Source: Woronichinia naegeliana WA131 (GTDB lineage Bacteria > Cyanobacteriota > Cyanobacteriia > Cyanobacteriales > Microcystaceae). Taken from it: a stretch of 64,000 nucleotides of DNA. Position 1 is the stretch's first letter. Each line of letters begins with the position of its first letter. Below the pieces are notes generated by a model. That model made no database searches and was not told where the DNA came from. It saw nothing but the letters and a program-made list of their open reading frames with translations. The stretch lies in assembly GCA_025370055.1 (NCBI GenBank), contig CP073041.1, positions 4,244,272-4,308,271 on the forward strand. The letters are read 5' to 3'. The translations under genes and the position numbers were made by a program. Positions 29,098 to 38,910 of this stretch are shown here, piece after piece.

Positions 29098-31563
29098 ATG
29101 ACTCAGAAATCCTATGAAGTTTTCCAAGCAGTGGAGAATAAAGCTAATCTGCTTGCTGTTTATTGGGATAACTTCAAAACAGAAATTATTCAGCATTTAC
29201 CTGAGTCGTATCATGCTGAGATTGACGAGCTTTCTAGCAATCTAGAGAAAGCATCAGAGAAGTTGATTGATGAGTTGCGCCATCCAACCCTGATTTTAGC
29301 GACTACAGGTACAACGAGTAGTGGTAAGAGTACCTTAGTAAATTTTCTGTGTGGTGCTGACATTGTGCCAACAGCCGTGAGTGAAATGAGTGCAGGGACG
29401 GTCACGATTGAATATAGCGAAGAGAGGGCTTTGATTATTCAAGAAACACAAGGAGCTTTGTGGGAATGTGGAAAATGGAAAGGTATTAGTGACGAGGAAA
29501 TTTATGATCGTTTGGATGAAGTAATGATTAGTTATCTTAATGCTAGGGAAGAGCAAACTAATTTAGCTTGTCCACAATCTATCATTTATTATCCTTTTAG
29601 ATTGGTTAAAGATGAAAAAATTTTAGAATTACCAAAAGGTGTCGCAGCTAAGTTGTTAGATTTGCCTGGGTTATCCCATGTTGGAGATGAAGGAAGTCTT
29701 TCGGTTATAAAACAGTGCCGTGAAGCTTTATGCTTAGTGACTTATAATAGTGCAGAAAATAATCAAGTTACGCAAGAAAAGTTATTGTCAGAAGTAGTTG
29801 AACAAGTAAAAGAATTAAAAGCGTCTCCCGCTCGAATGCTTTTTATTCTAAATCGAGTTGATGAGTTTAGAAAAGACGTAAAATGGCCGAGGAATGAAGA
29901 TCGTTTTTTTGATAAAATGACAAAAAGTATTAAAGCCAAATTAATGGAAGAACTAGGAGAATATGTAAAAGATACTGAAAATTTGGCAATTGTTAAACTG
30001 AGTACATTGCCAGCTTTGTTGGCTGTACAAATTGAGAAAAACAAAGAATTAATACAAGATATATTGGGAGAATTACCCAGTATTGAAGATAAGTGGTCAT
30101 CTCATGACAGAAGTAGAATCGATGTACTGCTGAAACCTTATGAAATAGTGGATGATTACTTTAAGCCATTAATCAAAAATATAGTTAAATCTCTACCTCC
30201 TGATCCAAAAGATTTGTCTATTAAACAACGGAGTTTAATAGCCCAAGAACTGCGACAACAATCTTATGCACAGGTTTTTGAAGAACACTTAAAAATACAT
30301 ATAGCAGAACATTTTCCTAAGCTAGTTATTCCCCAAGCTATAGAGAGATTTAATGTTGCCGCAGGAAATAGTATTGCACAATGGGCAGTACAAACTACTA
30401 CAGTTATTCTCAATAGTTCAGAAGAAGATTATCAGCGAGAAATTGAGAGACTTTCACAAATAAAATCATCTCTTGATCATTTTCTAAAAGTTAGTGATGC
30501 TAATTTAAGAAAACCTTTTGAAAAAATCAATCAAAAGTGTGAAGAGTATCTTAGTCAGCAAACAAAAGCTGATCCACTCTCTGTGTTAACAGAAGCCATT
30601 ACAGAACTTCAATTTACCGAACCTTATAACGATATTGAAGAAAAATTAATTCCTCTCTACGATTGGAGAAATGCTTTGGGGAGAGGCGTTGATCAGATTT
30701 TGGAAGCAGTAGCAGAATCTTTAGAAAAAGGTATAGTTACTCTAGATCATCCTAATTTTAAAAAAGCTAGTATTGCCAATGTAAAATTGCTAGAGAGTAA
30801 TCTAGGAAGATTGATTAAGTTAGGCTATAGTTATTCAACTGCACGAGATGGTCAAAATGTGGTTGCAAAAACACAAGAAGAGAAGGATAATCTTAATCAA
30901 AAAAACAAAGAATTAAACGAATTATCTATTCATCTTAGTTTGATTATTGCGCAAGTACTGGACAAAATTTCTACTCAAGAGATTCATCGAATGTATGAGG
31001 CCGTTAATGAATTATTTATATGTCATCTTGCTTATTTAGAGAAAGGTTCTAATTCTATCGCGGAAAATATTGTGATTAGATTTCCAGAGTCAGAGCTAAA
31101 CAAAGTTAAAAATGATCTAAAATTTGATTTTGTTAAGTTTGATTCAGATTTTAAAATTAAAGAAGAAGACTACACTGAAGAACGAAGAACTTGGAAGCAT
31201 TGGTTATGGATCGTTCCTAAAAAGGAAGAACGCTCTAGTGAGAATGCAGAAATTCCAAGCACAGGGCAAATTTTATCCGATTGGAAAAAACAATTAAAAA
31301 AAGTTGAACCTGATATGTTAAAACAAGTGATAGAATGGTTACTAGCACAAATTAATGATTTAAAAAAAAATGTAGATGAAACCCAAAGTGATGTTCTTAA
31401 TCTCTATCGAGATAGATTGGAGAAAGCTAGACAAGAAATTACCTTGGATTACGAGCAAAAGCAAAATGTGTGGAAACCTATGCAACAAAGAGCCGAAAAA
31501 TTAAAAGAAAGATTTTCTCGACTGGGGAACTTTCAAGAGGAGGTTAATCCAAGTGGGAATTGA
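29098..31563 (+). CDS. Dynamin-like large GTPase, first of the operon
   Basis: An 821-residue protein. The GTPase domain lies near the N-terminus: G1 P-loop GTTSSGKST at 71-79, G2 Thr in 'SAGTVTIEY', G3 DLPG at 188-191 and G4 NRVD at 252-255. The rest (about 330-821) is long, helical and charged, as in the stalk/bundle of bacterial dynamins. A polar or hydrophobic paddle segment is not clear-cut. The expected role is GTP-driven membrane binding or remodelling. The next gene overlaps its end by 11 bases, so the two are translated together. AT-rich codon use compared with psaAB hints at accessory origin. Confidence 0.8.
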   Translation: MTQKSYEVFQAVENKANLLAVYWDNFKTEIIQHLPESYHAEIDELSSNLEKASEKLIDELRHPTLILATTGTTSSGKSTLVNFLCGADIVPTAVSEMSAGTVTIEYSEERALIIQETQGALWECGKWKGISDEEIYDRLDEVMISYLNAREEQTNLACPQSIIYYPFRLVKDEKILELPKGVAAKLLDLPGLSHVGDEGSLSVIKQCREALCLVTYNSAENNQVTQEKLLSEVVEQVKELKASPARMLFILNRVDEFRKDVKWPRNEDRFFDKMTKSIKAKLMEELGEYVKDTENLAIVKLSTLPALLAVQIEKNKELIQDILGELPSIEDKWSSHDRSRIDVLLKPYEIVDDYFKPLIKNIVKSLPPDPKDLSIKQRSLIAQELRQQSYAQVFEEHLKIHIAEHFPKLVIPQAIERFNVAAGNSIAQWAVQTTTVILNSSEEDYQREIERLSQIKSSLDHFLKVSDANLRKPFEKINQKCEEYLSQQTKADPLSVLTEAITELQFTEPYNDIEEKLIPLYDWRNALGRGVDQILEAVAESLEKGIVTLDHPNFKKASIANVKLLESNLGRLIKLGYSYSTARDGQNVVAKTQEEKDNLNQKNKELNELSIHLSLIIAQVLDKISTQEIHRMYEAVNELFICHLAYLEKGSNSIAENIVIRFPESELNKVKNDLKFDFVKFDSDFKIKEEDYTEERRTWKHWLWIVPKKEERSSENAEIPSTGQILSDWKKQLKKVEPDMLKQVIEWLLAQINDLKKNVDETQSDVLNLYRDRLEKARQEITLDYEQKQNVWKPMQQRAEKLKERFSRLGNFQEEVNPSGN

Positions 31564-32347
31564 ATCCTTTGAAACAAATTTTGATCAAATTTTTAAAAAA
31601 GTTTATCCCCATATCGAAGGTCATAAAACAGGGACTTTAAGGACTGTGATTTACTTGATTTTGGATAGCCTTCAAGCGGAAAAACTTTGTCAAGAATATG
31701 ACATTAAAAAAAATGCTCCCTTAGACGATGATCTAGATTTATCTGATGATATTATATATACGGTTTCCATCAATAAACAAAAACCTGTGAAAGAAAACTG
31801 GTTCTTCAAGACAGGGGGGGAAACTGTTAAAAACTTGTCCAGACCACTTCGTAAATCACTAGATAATAATAAGGACAAAATGGAATTTATTGTAGTTGCT
31901 GCTGTTATTTTAATTGGAACTTATATTACTCAAACTTTTTTGAGTAAGACTCCTACACAAAGTATAACTTCTCCTGCGCTTTCTAGCCAACCAATTCCTA
32001 CTGCAATATGTTTAGCTGTTCCTGCATCAGTAGTTTACGGCTTAACTTTAGGAAAAATAATAAATAAAGAAAAAATGATTGAACTAATTGAAGCCGCTCC
32101 AGAATTTTTATGTATTAAAGCAGAGGAAGCCAATAAAAAAGTTATAGATGTAATCAATCAAGAAGTTTCACCAGATAGTCAACTTAAATTTTATATTAGG
32201 ATTGACATCCCTAACGGACAAGAGATAATTGGTTCAGAGACTAAGTATGTCATCAAAAGGGATATTCCACCTAATGCACAAGGTCAAATTATCCAGCTAG
32301 GCCGTCTGAGAGATGCTTCTATTCTCAAAACATTTAACCGTATTTAA
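31553..32347 (+). CDS. Two-TM membrane protein between dynamin-like genes
   Basis: A 264-residue protein with GTG start overlapping the previous stop. Residues 1-100 are soluble and acidic ('KNAPLDDDLDLSDDIIY'). A transmembrane helix follows at about 110-130 ('MEFIVVAAVILIGTYITQTF') and a second hydrophobic helix at about 150-170 ('AICLAVPASVVYGLTLGKII'). The C-terminal 90 residues look beta-rich ('QLKFYIRIDIPNGQEIIGS'). I recognise no family. Its place suggests a membrane anchor or effector partner for the two GTPases. This is inference. Confidence 0.65.
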   Translation: MGIESFETNFDQIFKKVYPHIEGHKTGTLRTVIYLILDSLQAEKLCQEYDIKKNAPLDDDLDLSDDIIYTVSINKQKPVKENWFFKTGGETVKNLSRPLRKSLDNNKDKMEFIVVAAVILIGTYITQTFLSKTPTQSITSPALSSQPIPTAICLAVPASVVYGLTLGKIINKEKMIELIEAAPEFLCIKAEEANKKVIDVINQEVSPDSQLKFYIRIDIPNGQEIIGSETKYVIKRDIPPNAQGQIIQLGRLRDASILKTFNRI

Positions 32348-32359
32348 GGAATTAATTTA

Positions 32360-34666
32360 ATGGATTGGAAATCCGCTTCATCCTACTACGAAACACGCCT
32401 CAGTGATGTCTTAAACATCCAACATTATGCCGTTGACTTAGCTAAACTTCCCCAAGCTGAAGTTCCCTCTAAATTAACAGAAACTCTTATTCAAGAAGCC
32501 GCACCTGCTAACCGCCAACTCGATCGCCTAAGAAAACGAGAATTTCGCATTGCTGTAGTTGGTTTAGAAAAAGCAGGAAAAAGTACCTTTATTAATGCTT
32601 GGTTAGAATGTGACTTACTTCCCGCCAAAGGAGGAAGATGTACCTTTACCACCACCCAAATTTATTCCGTTAAAAGTGAATCTAAACAAAGATTAGAAGT
32701 GCAAACTCGCACCGAAGAACAGTTTATTCATTTACTTAAAGAATTAGAAACCGTTGGTGCAAAGGAAGACTTAAAAACAATTAGAGAATATGAAACTACC
32801 TTACAACAAGTTAGAAAAGAAGGAAATTTAGTTATTCCCTTTACCCGACTCGAAGACATCCGAGAACAACTTAAAAAATACGTTGCTGATGAAAAATATG
32901 CCCATGCCGTCTTAGAAGCCAGACTTTATACCAATAAACTTGCCCAAGCAGAAGGAATTGTCTTTTATGATGTTCCTGGTTCAGATTCTGGGTTAACCAA
33001 GCACGTTGATGAAGCCCAACAAATGCTCTCAGATTGTGATGCCGTGATCGTGATCCAGCGTTTCCGTAGCATTCGAGAAGCCGAATTAGAAATTATTAAA
33101 TTTACAGAACAAGGCGATAAAAATATCACTATTGCCGATAAACTATTTGTTTTTTTAAGTCATATTGATGCTCTCGGTAGCGCAGAATCCCTTAAAACCC
33201 ATATTGCAGAAGCTTCTCAAGATTGGTCAAAACGCGCCAATTTACCACAAAATCGTATTGTTTCAGGTTCAGCAGGAGCTTATTTAATTTTAAACAATCT
33301 TGCGGAAGAACATACCCAATTAGAAATTGGAAAAGCTAGTAATATTCAAGATAAATTAAGCACTTTAACTGGTATTAAAGACGATGAAATCCTAAGAACT
33401 CAAGGGACAGGTATTCCTGAAATTAAAGAAAAAATCTTCAATTATATTAATACTGAGCGAGTTACGATCCTGAAAAAACGCTGTGAAACTTCTATTGATA
33501 AAATCATCAATACCTCAGAAGAAATTTATCATCTTGTTAGTCAAAGATTTCCCGAAAATCCCGAAGAAGCACAACGCTTTGAAGAAGAAAGAAGACGAAT
33601 TTCTTTTTCAGAGTGGTGGAAAAGTCAATGGGAATATATTAAAGCTGATTTGCAGAAATTTTATGAAACATCAGTGATTAATCAGCCCTTAGAAAAAGTT
33701 AATAACGAATCTTCCAGTAGCATTGAGAAATTTAGAGAACGTTATCTACAACTGATAGAAAGTGAAATGAACAAATTAAGAGAAGAAACTTTAAGGAAAA
33801 AAGAGATTATTTTTGATGCTAACTCTTTTCCAGACTTTGACAAGGCAAGAGCTAATTACGCTTGGCGAGATGATTTATATGCAGATATAAGAAAATTGTT
33901 AGATCAGCTTGCCCGACAATTGGCTGCCGAGTTAAAGGATGAATCCTTAAAATTAGTGGATTATATGTCATCATTATTATGGGGAAGTTCTCAAGTTAAA
34001 GAACGACTAATTGGTTATTCAGAAGATGAATTTTTAATCCGTTTAGAAAATAGTTTGAGTGTTTTATTTTTAAGATTTGCTCGTCCAGTTGCCGAAGCCT
34101 TAATTCGCGGCCCCGTTAACAGTGATACCCGAACTCAAATTGTTAAATCTCTAGGGGCTGATGTTGAATTGATTGATAATTATTATCAAGGAGATGAACC
34201 CGCTTTTAGAGTGTTGAAAAAATACGTTAAATATGGTTCTGATTTGCTCTTTAACCGTGACCTTCGCCAACAAGTGTTAGGCGTAACAGGCATCGCTGAA
34301 GAAGTTATCGGGATGACGATAGATAAAGTCATAGATTTAGCTGACCAATTAACTCCACCTAGAGAATTTGTTACCTTTGAAGTCACTAATGATATTAATG
34401 CTTTTGAAGAATACTTACGCAATGGTATTTTTGAAGCGGCTGGATTTGAATCCTATTGTATCCAAGAATTAAGAGGTTTAGTAGATCTCTTTCGAGAAAA
34501 GGAGGGTACATGGGCTGGCGTAGCACAAAACGAATGGTATAAGGAAAATCCTCAACTTTTAGCCGAATTGCCTGCTAACCTAAAATCCCAAGAATTTAAT
34601 TTAGAGGTTAGTGAACGCCTACGACAATTATCAATTGCTTTAAAGAGAAACAGTTTTGGTGAGTAG
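32360..34666 (+). CDS. Dynamin-family GTPase, second of the operon
   Basis: A 768-residue protein. The GTPase domain holds G1 GLEKAGKST at 68-76 (the dynamin-type GxxxxGKS/T), G2 Thr region 'GRCTFTTTQIYSV' at 92-104, G3 DVPG at 204-207 and G4 SHID at 267-270 (serine in place of the usual N/T). A long helical region follows, including 'RRRISFSEWWKSQWEYIKAD' and a probable membrane-contact segment near 540-600. It starts 12 bases after the two-TM gene. Two unlike dynamins in tandem is a known bacterial theme (heterotypic pairs), so a joint machine is likely. Confidence 0.82.
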   Translation: MDWKSASSYYETRLSDVLNIQHYAVDLAKLPQAEVPSKLTETLIQEAAPANRQLDRLRKREFRIAVVGLEKAGKSTFINAWLECDLLPAKGGRCTFTTTQIYSVKSESKQRLEVQTRTEEQFIHLLKELETVGAKEDLKTIREYETTLQQVRKEGNLVIPFTRLEDIREQLKKYVADEKYAHAVLEARLYTNKLAQAEGIVFYDVPGSDSGLTKHVDEAQQMLSDCDAVIVIQRFRSIREAELEIIKFTEQGDKNITIADKLFVFLSHIDALGSAESLKTHIAEASQDWSKRANLPQNRIVSGSAGAYLILNNLAEEHTQLEIGKASNIQDKLSTLTGIKDDEILRTQGTGIPEIKEKIFNYINTERVTILKKRCETSIDKIINTSEEIYHLVSQRFPENPEEAQRFEEERRRISFSEWWKSQWEYIKADLQKFYETSVINQPLEKVNNESSSSIEKFRERYLQLIESEMNKLREETLRKKEIIFDANSFPDFDKARANYAWRDDLYADIRKLLDQLARQLAAELKDESLKLVDYMSSLLWGSSQVKERLIGYSEDEFLIRLENSLSVLFLRFARPVAEALIRGPVNSDTRTQIVKSLGADVELIDNYYQGDEPAFRVLKKYVKYGSDLLFNRDLRQQVLGVTGIAEEVIGMTIDKVIDLADQLTPPREFVTFEVTNDINAFEEYLRNGIFEAAGFESYCIQELRGLVDLFREKEGTWAGVAQNEWYKENPQLLAELPANLKSQEFNLEVSERLRQLSIALKRNSFGE

Positions 34667-34798
34667 TTTTTAGAAAGAGAAATAATAACCCACATTCCAT
34701 CGTACATAAAATCGGGTTAAAGATTATCTAAAAATTTTCCCGATCAATCCATGACTATGATGTCCCACTGTCCATTTTTAATGCGATCGCAGTTAATT

Positions 34799-36500
34799 AG
34801 GGCTTGCTGAAAAAAGCTGAAACCTTTACGGAGAAAAATAGTAGGCGAATTAAGAACCGCTAGAATGCACGAAAATAGGGTAGAATGCCTCAAAACCATT
34901 GCATTAAGAAGAGAGAAAGCAGATGTACCGAAAGCAACAGTACTCAATTGAAACACCAGAAAACTTGAAAAATCTGTTCGGCGGGCAGTTAGACGAAGAA
35001 AATCGTTGGATAGAAATGTCAAAAATGATTCTTTGGGAAGAATATGAGGAAGAATATGCAAAAAACTTCACAGAAAAAAAAGGAGCCCCAGCCAAATCAT
35101 TTAGAATGGCATTAGGAGCATTAATTATCAAAGAAATTTCAGGAAAAAGTGACAGAGAAACAGTAGAACAAATAAAAGAGAACCCTTATTTACAGTACTT
35201 TATAGGAATGGAAAGCTATAGTAGCAAAGAAGCATTTAATGCGTCAATGATGGTTCATTTTCGTAAAAAAATAGGAATGGAATTAATAAATAAATAAATA
35301 AATAAAATTAATAAAGAAATAGAAAAAAAAGCGACGGGTGTAGCGTCAGAAAAAAAAGAAAATGAAGGAAAGTTATTGTTAGATGCGACTTGTACACCAG
35401 CAGATATAAAATATCCAACGGATATAGGAATATTGAATGATGCCAGAGAAAAAACAGAAAAAATAATAGATAAGCTGTATGAAGAAATAAAAGAGAAAAG
35501 GAAAGAAAAGCCGAGGACTTATAGGGAAGTGGCAAGAAAAGAGTACTTAGCCATAGCAAAAAAACGTCGTGTGTCAAAAAAAGAAAGAAGAAAAGGAACA
35601 AAAAAACAACTAGGATATATAAAAAGAAACTTGTCTGATATAGAAAAAATGATAGAAGAGGGAGCAAAGTTAGAAAAACTAACGAAAAAAGAGCAAGAAG
35701 AGCTTGTAACGATAGGAAAAGTGTATGAGCAACAGTTAGAAATGTATGAAAAAAAGACAAATAAAGTAGAAAACAGAATTGTGAGTGTAAGCCAACCTCA
35801 CGTGCGTCCAATAGTGCGTGGAAAAGCGGGAAAAGCAGTAGAGTTTGGAGCTAAAATATCGGCAAGTAATGTGAATGGCTTTGTCTTCTTAGACAAATTA
35901 AGTTGGGATAATTACAACGAATCGGGAGATTTACAAGCGCGAATAGAAGAATATAAAAGGGAAACAGGATGTTATCCGGAATCGGTTCATGTGGATAAAA
36001 TCTATCGAACAAAAGCGAATCGAGCTTATTGTAAAGAAAGGGATATAAGAATGAGTGGTCCCCGATTGGGAAGACCGCCGAAAGAGGTGAGCAAAGAAAA
36101 AAAGAAAGAGGCACGCTCAGATGAAAGAGTGCGTAATGCCATTGAGGGTAAATTCGGACAGGGAAAGAGGAAATTTAGTCTTGGTCGAGTGATGGCCAAA
36201 CTACCTGAGACCTCGGAAACGGTAATTGCGATGAACTTTTTGGTAATGAATCTTTCTACTCTACTTCAGAAGACAAAAAGTAAAAAGTTGTAGAGTCGTT
36301 TTTCTTGTGAAAAATGGTGTTAATTTTCCTCTCTTTTGTGAGGAGTGATTTGTGTTGACCTTTTTAGACAGAAAGGAACAATAGATTAAACAAAATCTGT
36401 ATTTTGATTTGTTTCCATAAGGATAAGTTATCTATGCTTTTTCAGTCCATACTTCCCTAACCCACATTTCTTTCGTTTTTTGACTTTTTCAGCAAGCCCT
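34799..36500 (+). mobile_element. IS5/IS1182-type element, copy 4 (full length)
   Basis: A 1702-bp element from AGGGCTTGCTGAAAAA (34799) to TTTTTCAGCAAGCCCT (ending 36500). It is flanked by AATT at 34795-34798 and 36501-36504; the latter is shared with copy 5. It is 13 bp longer than copy 5 because of three extra TAAA units and one extra A. Confidence 0.92.
34923..36293 (+). pseudogene. IS5/IS1182-type transposase, one in-frame stop (copy 4)
   Basis: A DUF772-type N-terminal domain plus DDE catalytic domain, 457 codons from ATG 34923 to the stop at 36293 in a single frame. The sole defect is TAA at 35295-35297, created by a 12-bp in-frame expansion of a TAAA repeat (five units instead of two). 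Both A tracts have 8 A, so reading frame is kept. Catalytic blocks are 'LLDATCTPAD', 'VHVDKIYRTKANR' and 'AIEGKFGQGKRKFS'. This copy could act only through readthrough or internal initiation. Confidence 0.88.
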
Positions 36501-36504
36501 AATT

Positions 36505-38193
36505 AGGGCTTGCTGAAAAAAGCTGAAACCTTTACGGAGAAAAATAGTAGGCGAATTAAGAACCGCTAGAATGCACGAAAATAGGGTAGAATGCCTCAAA
36601 ACCATTGCATTAAGAAGAGAGAAAGCAGATGTACCGAAAGCAACAGTACTCAATTGAAACACCAGAAAACTTGAAAAATCTGTTCGGCGGGCAGTTAGAC
36701 GAAGAAAATCGTTGGATAGAAATGTCAAAAATGATTCTTTGGGAAGAATATGAGGAAGAATATGCAAAAAACTTCACAGAAAAAAAAGGAGCCCCAGCCA
36801 AATCATTTAGAATGGCATTAGGAGCATTAATTATCAAAGAAATTTCAGGAAAAAGTGACAGAGAAACAGTAGAACAAATAAAAGAGAACCCTTATTTACA
36901 GTACTTTATAGGAATGGAAAGCTATAGTAGCAAAGAAGCATTTAATGCGTCAATGATGGTTCATTTTCGTAAAAAAATAGGAATGGAATTAATAAATAAA
37001 ATTAATAAAGAAATAGAAAAAAAAGCGACGGGTGTAGCGTCAGAAAAAAAGAAAATGAAGGAAAGTTATTGTTAGATGCGACTTGTACACCAGCAGATAT
37101 AAAATATCCAACGGATATAGGAATATTGAATGATGCCAGAGAAAAAACAGAAAAAATAATAGATAAGCTGTATGAAGAAATAAAAGAGAAAAGGAAAGAA
37201 AAGCCGAGGACTTATAGGGAAGTGGCAAGAAAAGAGTACTTAGCCATAGCAAAAAAACGTCGTGTGTCAAAAAAAGAAAGAAGAAAAGGAACAAAAAAAC
37301 AACTAGGATATATAAAAAGAAACTTGTCTCATATAGAAAAAATGATAGAAGAGGGAGCAAAGTTAGAAAAACTAACGAAAAAAGAGCAAGAAGAGCTTGT
37401 AACGATAGGAAAAGTGTATGAGCAACAGTTAGAAATGTATGAAAAAAAGACAAATAAAGTAGAAAACAGAATTGTGAGTGTAAGCCAACCTCACGTGCGT
37501 CCAATAGTGCGTGGAAAAGCGGGAAAAGCAGTAGAGTTTGGAGCTAAAATATCGGCAAGTAATGTGAATGGCTTTGTCTTCTTAGACAAATTAAGTTGGG
37601 ATAATTACAACGAATCGGGAGATTTACAAGCGCGAATAGAAGAATATAAAAGGGAAACAGGATGTTATCCGGAATCGGTTCATGTGGATAAAATCTATCG
37701 AACAAAAGCGAATCGAGCTTATTGTAAAGAAAGGGATATAAGAATGAGTGGTCCCCGATTGGGAAGACCGCCGAAAGAGGTGAGCAAAGAAAAAAAGAAA
37801 GAGGCACGCTCAGATGAAAGAGTGCGTAATGCCATTGAGGGTAAATTCGGACAGGGAAAGAGGAAATTTAGTCTTGGTCGAGTGATGGCCAAACTACCTG
37901 AGACCTCGGAAACGGTAATTGCGATGAACTTTTTGGTAATGAATCTTTCTACTCTACTTCAGAAGACAAAAAGTAAAAAGTTGTAGAGTCGTTTTTCTTG
38001 TGAAAAATGGTGTTAATTTTCCTCTCTTTTGTGAGGAGTGATTTGTGTTGACCTTTTTAGACAGAAAGGAACAATAGATTAAACAAAATCTGTATTTTGA
38101 TTTGTTTCCATAAGGATAAGTTATCTATGCTTTTTCAGTCCATACTTCCCTAACCCACATTTCTTTCGTTTTTTGACTTTTTCAGCAAGCCCT
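36505..38193 (+). mobile_element. IS5/IS1182-type element, copy 5 (full length, tandem to copy 4)
   Basis: A 1689-bp element with both terminal repeats, flanked by AATT at 36501-36504 and 38194-38197. It has the same orientation as copy 4, separated from it by only the four shared target bases. Confidence 0.92.
36629..37986 (+). pseudogene. IS5/IS1182-type transposase, frameshift in second A tract (copy 5)
   Basis: The N-terminal frame (36629-37075) passes the first tract correctly (8 A) but shifts at the second, which has 7 A instead of 8, and ends 'KKKMKESYC'. The catalytic part runs in the other frame from about 37050 to 37986. Otherwise it is nearly identical to copy 4, sharing the Pro-to-Leu change in 'SKMILWEEYEEE'. 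A one-base slip by polymerase or ribosome would restore a full 452-residue protein. Confidence 0.88.
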
Positions 38194-38301
38194 AATTAAT
38201 CTCTTGAATCTTGCCTAAATCATTGAAAAAAAGGAGTAACTCACCAATGAAGAAGACAAAGTATTGGCAAGTTTTTCCATCAAAGGTAGTAAGTAACTCG
38301 G

Positions 38302-38547
38302 TCAAGTTGCACGGGTATTTAAAACAATGACTCGAATCGAGTATCTTGATAAATTTTGTTGATGAGGTAAGTTTTTGTCGGCTGTGATAAAAATATCAAA
38401 AGGGTAACTTGAAGCTCGTTCCAAAATTTCCCTATCCTTAAGACCTTGCCATCTCAGATCATAGACATTTAAAACCCGATAACCTCGTTCTGTAAAAGGC
38501 TGCTTAAGTTGTTTATTTAAAAGATTCTCATCTAACAAGATAAGCAT
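38302..38547 (-). CDS. DUF5615 PIN-like toxin
   Basis: An 81-residue protein of the DUF5615 family, PIN-like nucleases usually paired with DUF433. Acidic residues expected at the active site are in 'MLILLDENL' (Asp/Glu), 'LKDREIL' and 'FITADKNLP' (Asp). ATG 38547 is preferred because 'LILLDENL' is the family start; it lies inside the last codons of the antitoxin gene, giving a 20-base overlap and coupled translation. The catalytic set looks complete. Confidence 0.8.
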   Translation of the reverse strand: MLILLDENLLNKQLKQPFTERGYRVLNVYDLRWQGLKDREILERASSYPFDIFITADKNLPHQQNLSRYSIRVIVLNTRAT

Positions 38548-38782
38548 TATTTTGACGGGCTTCAATAATAACTAATTTTGCAACATTTTCTAAAACTTTA
38601 ACTGCTAACTTCTCCAAATAGGGGAAATCATTAACGAACTCACTTAAACCGTCTGGTCCTTCCAAATAGTCAAAAAAGGTTTGTAGAGGAACGCGGCTAC
38701 CAACAAAAACAGGAGTTCCACTCATAATTTCTGGATCAGAGTGGATTACCTCTTCTCTTTCTAATATACTAACAAGTTGCAT
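38528..38782 (-). CDS. DUF433 antitoxin
   Basis: An 84-residue DUF433 protein: 'HSDPEIMSGTPVFVGSRVPL' (the conserved GxPxxxGTRV-like block), followed by the helix-turn-helix-like 'FFDYLEGPDGLSEFVNDFP'. In known pairs it binds DNA and neutralises the DUF5615 partner. It is the first gene of the pair. The promoter is probably in 38783-38910. The pair sits next to the tandem IS5 copies. Confidence 0.82.
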   Translation of the reverse strand: MQLVSILEREEVIHSDPEIMSGTPVFVGSRVPLQTFFDYLEGPDGLSEFVNDFPYLEKLAVKVLENVAKLVIIEARQNNAYLVR

Positions 38783-38910
38783 ATTTCTGGCTAATTAGAT
38801 GTTATTTTCATTGTAGCTCATGCTCTCCGATATTTTAAGCAAGGATAATTCAAAATTATTATTTTAAAAACGCGATCGCCTTTTCTAAACCATTCATCTC
38901 AATCCAATTC

